This document shows positions 58,910 to 64,000 of a stretch of DNA of 64,000 nt, in pieces (position 1 is the first letter of the stretch; each line of letters begins with the position of its first letter). The stretch covers positions 62,001 through 126,000 of the forward strand of contig CAVTES010000006.1 of the NCBI GenBank assembly GCA_963733885.1, given 5' to 3'. The DNA is from JACVRW01 sp963733885. GTDB taxonomy: Bacteria > Actinomycetota > Thermoleophilia > Solirubrobacterales > Thermoleophilaceae. Below the pieces are notes generated by a model that made no database searches, was not told the DNA's origin, and was given only the letters and a program-made list of their open reading frames with translations. A program made the position numbers and the translations under genes.

Positions 58910-59295
58910 AAGCCCAATTGGACCTCATCGGACTCGTCGTGGAGGACATGGGGCGGTCCCTGGCGTTCTACCGGGAGCTCGGCCTCGACCTCCCTGAGGA
59001 CGGGGACCGGCAGCCCCACGTCGAAACCACGCTGCCGGGCGGGCTGCGCCTGGCCTGGGACACGCAGGAGACAATCCGGTCATTCGACGCCGACTGGCAG
59101 CCCGCGAGCGGCGGACCGCAGATAGGCCTGGCCTTTCGACTCGACAGCCCGGCCGACGTGGACGCCGCCTACGAGCGCCTCGTCTCGCTCGGATACGACG
59201 GCCACAAGGCACCTTGGAACGCGCCCTGGGGTCAGCGCTACGCCCTCATCCGCGACCCGGACGGCAATTCCACCGACCTGTTCTCCCCGCTGTGA
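58906..59295 (+). CDS. VOC-family (glyoxalase/bleomycin resistance) protein
   Basis: This 129-residue protein has two beta-alpha-beta-beta-beta VOC modules. Module 1 is LDLIGLVVEDMGRSLAFYRELGLDLPE...HVETTLPGGLRLAWD, module 2 GLAFRLDSPADVDAAYERLVSLGYDGHKAPWNAPWGQRYALIRDPDGNSTDLFSPL. The usual metal His/Glu positions are only partly kept, so antibiotic binding or lyase activity cannot be told apart. ATG 58906 follows AAGGAGAG and overlaps a short upstream ORF. A GC hairpin follows the stop. Confidence 0.85.
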   Translation: MKAQLDLIGLVVEDMGRSLAFYRELGLDLPEDGDRQPHVETTLPGGLRLAWDTQETIRSFDADWQPASGGPQIGLAFRLDSPADVDAAYERLVSLGYDGHKAPWNAPWGQRYALIRDPDGNSTDLFSPL

Positions 59296-59300
59296 GGGTC

Positions 59301-59320
59301 CCGCGCGGCCGTTCGCGCGG
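59301..59320 (+). terminator. GC hairpin after the VOC gene
   Basis: CCGCGCG (59301-59307) pairs with CGCGCGG (59314-59320) around a 6-base loop, just after the VOC stop. There is no T run, so termination is tentative. Confidence 0.35.
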
Positions 59321-59342
59321 TGGCACTGCCTGAGGCTCAGAA

Positions 59343-59374
59343 GCGCTTCCGCTGAAACAACCCAAATCGGGGAC
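59343..59374 (+). repeat. Dispersed 32-bp repeat, copy B
   Basis: This repeat starts GCGCTTCCGCTGAAACAACC and ends GGGGAC, differing from copy A at two positions. It lies about 50 bases after the VOC stop, between convergent genes. Its left end sits in a GAAGCGCTTC palindrome. Confidence 0.6.
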
Positions 59375-59439
59375 GACTGCGATCTGGGTCCCGGGCGGAG
59401 CCCCCGGTTATCGCGGCGCGGCGGCCACGGCCTGCCGCC

Positions 59440-59787
59440 CTACCCCAACCGCGGTCCGGCCAACAGCTGCTCTGCCATAGCGCGCTCCCTCTCCGCGACG
59501 GGACGCGAGCGCACGGACACGAGGTGCCATCCGAGGCCGCCGCGCAGCGCGGTTTCGATGCGATCCCGTACGAGCTCCGTCTCCTGCTCGTCGGCGACAA
59601 ACAGCGTCCGAAACAGAGCGGGATCTCGTTCGGCCTCGATCGCGCTGTTGTGCGGCCAGCGACACGGGCCATCGTGCTCCCAATGGCCGCAGAGCTCAAC
59701 CGTGACCGCCGCCCCGACGGCGGCCGGATCGAACCCGTCGTGCAACACGAGCTCTGCCTCCACGACGAACGCGGCGGCGTCGGTCAC
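59440..59787 (-). CDS. Hypothetical protein following the secretion-like ATPase genes
   Basis: This protein of 115 residues (from GTG 59787; TTG 59808 adds seven) has an alternating beta pattern: AAAFVVEAELVLHDGFDPAAVGAAVTVELCGHWEHDGPCRWPHNSAIEAE, then ALFRTLFVADEQETELVRDRIETALRGGLGWHLVSVRS. The segment CGHWEHDGPCRWPHN, with two Cys and three His, could bind metal. I recognise no family. It lies 26 bases after the MinD-like gene on the same strand, so it probably belongs to that operon. Confidence 0.55.
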   Translation of the reverse strand: MTDAAAFVVEAELVLHDGFDPAAVGAAVTVELCGHWEHDGPCRWPHNSAIEAERDPALFRTLFVADEQETELVRDRIETALRGGLGWHLVSVRSRPVAERERAMAEQLLAGPRLG

Positions 59788-59813
59788 GGGGCCCCGGCCA
59801 ATTGCCAAGACGC

Positions 59814-61184
59814 CTATGTCGACAGCCCCAACCCCGGCCAGTCGGCCACCATCACGGCGCCCAGCTCACGCAGTGAGATCTGCCACGACGGGGGGGCGTC
59901 GTCCCAGGTCCAGTCCCCCGCCGCCAGTCCCGACGCGCTCTCGTGCTCGGCGGACACACGGATCAATGCGCGGGCGTCCGGCATCGCGCGGGAGAGCATC
60001 TCGAGGTCCAGGCGCGCGCCCTTTCGCGGCAGCTTGTTCACGACCAGGAACATCGGCGGCCCGGCCCGCTTCAGCAGCTGGCCCGCCTCCGCGACCAGGC
60101 TCGCCGTGGAGGGCTCGGCGTCGGTGACCAGCACGATCTGGTCCGCGGCCTCGATCGCGGCTGCCGCCGCCGGTTCCTGGAGCCCCGTGCCGCAGTCCAG
60201 CACGAGCGTTCCGACGGTCGTCTTCAGCCGCTCGAACACCTTGGTGTAGGCGGCCTTGTCGAGCCGGGCCATCCGGCTCGGGTCGGTCGGCGCCGGCAGC
60301 ACGAGCAGGCCGTCGAACGCGCGGCCGAGCTTGCGGTCCAACTCGGCCACGGTCAGCCCGGGATGGTCCAGCACGTCCACGAGGTCGTCGACGAACACGC
60401 GGTGGTCCGGGGTAAGCGCCCGGCCGAGCGATCCGTAGTCCGGGTTGGTGTCGACCGCGACGATCCGCTCGTGCCGCACGCGCGCCAGCAGGGACCCGAG
60501 CAGCGCCGTGATTGTCGTCTTCCCCACCCCGCCCTTCGGCGAGACCACCGCCACGGTGGCGCAGCGCCGCAGCCGCGGCGTCGCGATCTGGTCGTCGAGC
60601 CTCCGCATGTAGCTGGTCGAGCGCCACGCCGCCTTGGCCCGCGCGCGCCGCGACGGCGGCCGGCGAACGGTCAGGTCGGCGGGACGCGCCACCGGTGCGG
60701 CGTCGTCGGCGTCCTCCACGCGCGGCTGCGGCTTCACAATCGCCGGCTCCACCGGTTCGCTCGACCAGAAGGCCGAGAACCAGGCGCCCAGCCGCTCGCC
60801 GAAGGACGGCGCGTCCGGCAGGGCCAGGCGCGTTCGCTGGATCGGGAACCCGGCGCGCCGCTTGAGGTCGGCCTCGTCCTGCTCGCGCTCGAACTCCTCG
60901 TAGGTGATCGTCTCCGGCTCGGGCTCGAGCCGCTCCTCCGCTCGCATCGGCTGGAGCTCGAGCAGGGCGCCGTCCATCACGCCGCACTCGGCCAGCGTGC
61001 TGGTCGGCGGCAGCGGCGGGCTGCCGGCCGGGGCGAGCCCGACCGGGTCGCCGTTCAGCGGCTTCTCGTCGATCACGCCGAGCGACATGAACGTCGGCAT
61101 CAGCTGCTCGATCGGCGTCTCCGCGGGCACGGTCAGGTCGAGCTTGCGCTCGGGTCCCGCGATCGTCACGACAACGGTCTTCAT
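59814..61184 (-). CDS. Ubiquitin-like/MinD-like ATPase fusion of a type VII secretion-like locus
   Basis: This is a 456-residue protein. Residues 1-80 have the ubiquitin-like fold of EccD/YukD (VVVTIAGPERKLDLTVPAETPIEQLMPTFMSLG). An acidic linker follows with EEFEREQDEADLKRRAGFP, then a Pro/Arg-rich stretch. From about residue 205 comes a ParA/MinD ATPase with deviant Walker A KGGVGKT (217-223), IVAVDTNPDYGSLGRAL and LVLDCGTGLQEPA. This resembles EspI/EccE-associated ATPases of ESX loci. ATG 61184 overlaps the stop of the EccC-like gene (ATGA), so the two act together. No membrane helices are seen. Confidence 0.8.
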   Translation of the reverse strand: MKTVVVTIAGPERKLDLTVPAETPIEQLMPTFMSLGVIDEKPLNGDPVGLAPAGSPPLPPTSTLAECGVMDGALLELQPMRAEERLEPEPETITYEEFEREQDEADLKRRAGFPIQRTRLALPDAPSFGERLGAWFSAFWSSEPVEPAIVKPQPRVEDADDAAPVARPADLTVRRPPSRRARAKAAWRSTSYMRRLDDQIATPRLRRCATVAVVSPKGGVGKTTITALLGSLLARVRHERIVAVDTNPDYGSLGRALTPDHRVFVDDLVDVLDHPGLTVAELDRKLGRAFDGLLVLPAPTDPSRMARLDKAAYTKVFERLKTTVGTLVLDCGTGLQEPAAAAAIEAADQIVLVTDAEPSTASLVAEAGQLLKRAGPPMFLVVNKLPRKGARLDLEMLSRAMPDARALIRVSAEHESASGLAAGDWTWDDAPPSWQISLRELGAVMVADWPGLGLST

Positions 61185-64000
61185 CGTCTGCCTCCGGTGT
61201 GGGCCTCGGCGAGCGGGGTGGCGGGCGCGGCCCGGCCCTCCGCCAACAGTGGGGTCTGGATCAGGGAAGTGCGCCGGTCGCGCCGCACCAGCCAGCCGCG
61301 GCCCGGGGGCAGCGGCATCGCCCGGCGGCCGCCGATCAGCGGCCCCTCGTCGGGGTCGCCGCTCAGGATCAGCCCGGGCGCGCGAAGCTCGGTTACGCGC
61401 TGGTAGAAGGCCTCGAAGGCGCTGCGCGACACGCCTCCGACGCGGCGCGCCAGCACCAGGTGGAAGCCCACGTCGCGGCCGTGGGCGAGCAGGTCCACGA
61501 GCGGGAGCAACGGGTTCTCCGCCGCGCCGGGGACCAGGTCGTAGTCGTCAACCAGCAGGTACAGGCGCGGCCCGGTCCACGAAGCGCCCCGCATCAGCTC
61601 CTCGCGAGTCGCCTGGGGTCCCGGCAGCCGGCCGGCGAGCTCGTTCCGCAACTCGTTGGCGAGCGCCGTGGCCATCGCCGCGTTGGCCGCGTAGCCGCGC
61701 ACGTAAGGCTCGTTCGCCAGGTCGAGCAGGCTGCGCCGGTAATCGACGATCAGCACCTGCGCCCGGCCCGGGTCCTGGCGCGCCGCGAGCGCGCTCGCGA
61801 ACCAGCGCAGGAAGGTCGACTTGCCCGACTCGGCGTCGCCCAGCACCAGGAAATGCGGGTCGCCGCCCGCGAGGTCGACATAAGCCGGCTCGAGCCTCAG
61901 CTCGTCGAGGCCGATCGGCACGCCTCCCGACTCGCCCTCGCCCGGCCCCGGCAGTTCCGACGGCTCCACTCGCAGCGGCAGCATCGGCACGGGCGGCGCC
62001 GGCGTCCCGTCCCAGCGCTCGGCCGACTCCCGGGCGGCCTCCACGTCGGGCATCGCGGCCTGGAAGTGGAGCGCGTCCGGGCCGAGTCCGCGGCCGGGCA
62101 CGTCGCCCGGCAGCGCGTCGGCCACGCGCCGGCCGTGCTCGGAGTCGATCGGGTCGTTCAGGCGCAGCTCGAGCCGGCTGCCCACGTTGTCGCGGAGGTG
62201 CGGCCTGATCTCGGCCCAGCGGTTGGCCGACAGCAGCAGGTGGACGCCGTAGTTGAGGCCGCCGTTCGCCAGCTGCTCGACCTCCTGGTCGAGCCCTTCG
62301 AAGTCGCGCTTGAGCGCAGCCCAGTTGTCGACCACCAGGAAGACGTCCGGCAGCTCCTCCTCGAGCTCCCCGCGCGCGCGGCGCGCGCGGGCGTCGGCCA
62401 TCGAGGTGAGTCCGAGCCGCCGGAATGCCAGCTCGCGCTCCTCGAGCAGGCCCTGCACGTGGCGGACGCTCTGGCGCACCCGCTCGCGGTCGAGCTTGGT
62501 GGCCACTCCCCCCACGTGCGGCGCGGCCTCGAGCTCCGCCAGCGCCCCGCCGCCCAGGTCGATGCAGTAGAGGCGCACCTCATCCGGCGTGTGCTCGCGA
62601 GCCAGCGCCGTGACGAGCCCCTTCAGGAATGTGCTCTTCCCCGTCTGCGGGGCGCCCACGACCGCCAGGTGCCCCGCCGCGCCGGCGAAGTCGAGCGCGA
62701 GCGGCGTCGTGCGCTGCTGGGCCGGCAGGTCGAGCAGCCCAACCGTGGCCTCCACCCCGTCCGACACGCCGTCGCGCTGCCACCAGGCAGGAGGCCGCTC
62801 CAGATCGCCCGGATCGAGCGAGCGCGGAAGAGGTGGCACCCAGACCTGGTGGACCGGCCCGCCGCCATGCGCCGCGACCATGCGCTCCACTAGCACGTCG
62901 AGGTCGCTCGGTCCGCCATCGCCGTCCTCGCCAGCGGCGACGGCGGCTGCAGCCGACAGCCCGCCGAGGCCCGGCGCGAACGGCGCCACGTCCGTGACCG
63001 GCCCACTCGGCTCGTCCGGCTCCTCGCGCCCACTCCCGGACACGAGCGCCACCTTGAAGCGCTCGTAGATCGCGGTGTCCACCTTCAGGTAGGCGGCGCC
63101 GGGAAACGGCGGCAGCAGGTACGCGTCCGGCGTGCCCAACACGACCTTGCTCTCCACCGCCGAGTAGGTCCGGAGGCAGATCCGGTAGCGCAGGTGGCTC
63201 TCCAGGCCGCGGAGCTTCCCTTCCTCGAGGCGCTGGCTCGAGAACAGCAGGTGCATGCCGAGGCTCCGCCCCACGCGGCCGATCCCGAGGAACAGGTCGA
63301 TGAACTCCGGCCGGCTCGAGAGCAGCTCGCCGAACTCGTCAACCACCACGAGCAGATACGGCATCGGCGCGAGGCTTGAGTCCTGCTCGCGCGCCTGGCG
63401 GTAGGCGCGGATGTCGTCGATGTTCCCGGCGTCGCGCAACATCGCCTGGCGGCGCTCCTGCTCGCCGAGCAGCGCGTCGCGCATGCGGTCGACCAGACTG
63501 CCGTCCCGCTGCAGGTTGGTGATCAGGCCGGCGGCGTGCGGGAGCCGCGACAGCTCGGCGAAGGCGGCCCCGCCCTTGTAGTCGATCAGCACGAAGGAGA
63601 GCGTGTCCGGCGGGTGGCGCAGCGCCAGCCCGGATATGAGCGTGCGCAGCAGCTCGCTCTTGCCCGAGCCGGTGGCGCCCACGATCAGCCCGTGCGGCCC
63701 GAGCCCGCCCTCGGCGGCCTGCTTGAGGTCGAGCGTGACAGGCTCGCCGGCGCCGCCCACGCCGATCGGCACGCGCAGCTGCTCGCGTCGCGGCCGCGGC
63801 CGCCAGCTCGCGTGCGGGTCCACCTCGGACGCCGAGCGCAGGCGGAGCAGCTCGAGCGCCCGCACCTCGTCGGCGCTCGCCGGGCCCCGCTCGCGGTCCT
63901 CGAGGCGCAGCGGGGCGAGCGTGCGGGCGATCGCCTCGCTCAGGCCGAGGTCGGCGGCGTCGGGCCACACTCCTTCCGCCCGGCCTCTCTCGCCGCGCCG
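61181..64000 (-). CDS. FtsK/SpoIIIE-type EccC-like ATPase (cut by window edge)
   Basis: At least 940 residues are visible; the frame remains open at 64000, so the N-terminus (expected membrane anchor) is outside. Three ATPase modules occur: GATGSGKSELLRTLISGLAL with LLVVVDEFGELL, then GAPQTGKSTFLKGLVTALA with DVFLVVDNWAALK, and GDAESGKSTFLRWFASALA with LYLLVDDYDLV. SSQRLEEGKLRGLESHLRYRICLRT is typical of module 1 in EccC, the motor of type VII (ESX/WXG100) secretion. Modules 2 and 3 have shorter Walker B sites, as in EccC. No WXG100 substrate is visible in this window. Confidence 0.9.
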   Translation of the reverse strand, partial: RRGERGRAEGVWPDAADLGLSEAIARTLAPLRLEDRERGPASADEVRALELLRLRSASEVDPHASWRPRPRREQLRVPIGVGGAGEPVTLDLKQAAEGGLGPHGLIVGATGSGKSELLRTLISGLALRHPPDTLSFVLIDYKGGAAFAELSRLPHAAGLITNLQRDGSLVDRMRDALLGEQERRQAMLRDAGNIDDIRAYRQAREQDSSLAPMPYLLVVVDEFGELLSSRPEFIDLFLGIGRVGRSLGMHLLFSSQRLEEGKLRGLESHLRYRICLRTYSAVESKVVLGTPDAYLLPPFPGAAYLKVDTAIYERFKVALVSGSGREEPDEPSGPVTDVAPFAPGLGGLSAAAAVAAGEDGDGGPSDLDVLVERMVAAHGGGPVHQVWVPPLPRSLDPGDLERPPAWWQRDGVSDGVEATVGLLDLPAQQRTTPLALDFAGAAGHLAVVGAPQTGKSTFLKGLVTALAREHTPDEVRLYCIDLGGGALAELEAAPHVGGVATKLDRERVRQSVRHVQGLLEERELAFRRLGLTSMADARARRARGELEEELPDVFLVVDNWAALKRDFEGLDQEVEQLANGGLNYGVHLLLSANRWAEIRPHLRDNVGSRLELRLNDPIDSEHGRRVADALPGDVPGRGLGPDALHFQAAMPDVEAARESAERWDGTPAPPVPMLPLRVEPSELPGPGEGESGGVPIGLDELRLEPAYVDLAGGDPHFLVLGDAESGKSTFLRWFASALAARQDPGRAQVLIVDYRRSLLDLANEPYVRGYAANAAMATALANELRNELAGRLPGPQATREELMRGASWTGPRLYLLVDDYDLVPGAAENPLLPLVDLLAHGRDVGFHLVLARRVGGVSRSAFEAFYQRVTELRAPGLILSGDPDEGPLIGGRRAMPLPPGRGWLVRRDRRTSLIQTPLLAEGRAAPATPLAEAHTGGRR

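Noticed and set aside
59337..59699. Minus-strand ORF ending in LFQRKRF
   Set aside because: It reads through the dispersed repeat and is out of frame with the better-supported ORF 59440-59787. A similar LFQRKR string appears antisense at copy A only because the repeat is shared.

Overview
The window is about 64 kb of very G+C-rich, gene-dense bacterial DNA. The gene style points to an actinobacterium: GTG/TTG starts, stop/start overlaps of the ATGA and GTGA kind, CtaA/CtaB next to cytochrome oxidase, large LAL-type LuxR regulators, F420-type LLM oxidoreductases and a type VII secretion-like ATPase. Several features (secreted RTX proteins, paired aconitases, EamA/MocR pairs, D-arabinonolactone oxidase) suggest class Thermoleophilia, but that placement is inference. 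I found no rRNA, tRNA, CRISPR array, prophage or complete insertion sequence. No gene-free stretch exceeds 300 bases.

Layout. 1-8.8 kb: two different aconitases (one cut by the window edge), a secreted beta-propeller-like protein, a frame-broken MFS pump with its TetR repressor and twin operators, a hotdog thioesterase and a PHP phosphoesterase. 8.8-17 kb: an EamA exporter, a PLP-dependent fold-III enzyme, two sulfatases, a kdpB remnant, a SnoaL protein, and a TetR/DMT pair with two operators. 17-22.2 kb: a tightly packed run of PAP2 phosphatase, YbhN/UPF0104 membrane protein, thioredoxin reductase, aldonolactone oxidase and GST-like protein. 22.4-31.1 kb: an LLM oxidoreductase (frame-broken), an APC permease coupled to a LAL regulator, an MMPL transporter and a metallo-beta-lactamase-fold hydrolase (frame-broken). 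31.2-38.6 kb: a very large soluble hybrid histidine kinase with a tandem HAMP array, overlapping a REC-PAS-GAF-PP2C-HATPase protein; together they look like one stress-signalling unit.

38.7-50.4 kb: a divergent EamA/MocR pair, an enoyl-CoA hydratase, the coxB-coxA-ctaA-ctaB respiratory operon, 6-phosphogluconolactonase, a molybdopterin oxidoreductase/ferredoxin reductase/zinc-ribbon operon, a decayed 16S rRNA A1408 methyltransferase and a MetE-like protein. 50.4-59.4 kb: two RTX proteins (the larger carries a collagen-like tract and has 11-bp iterons upstream), a DHFR-like reductase, an orphan histidine kinase, a TrpB2 synthase and small stress/VOC proteins. 59.4-64 kb: the start of a type VII secretion-like locus, with a ubiquitin-like/MinD-like ATPase fusion and a three-domain FtsK/EccC ATPase running off the edge.

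Two cross-cutting observations matter to anyone using this annotation. Four genes are each broken by one apparent single-base frameshift, at least two of them in homopolymer runs; sequencing error and real decay must be separated. In addition, several short hairpin or dispersed repeat families sit at gene boundaries.
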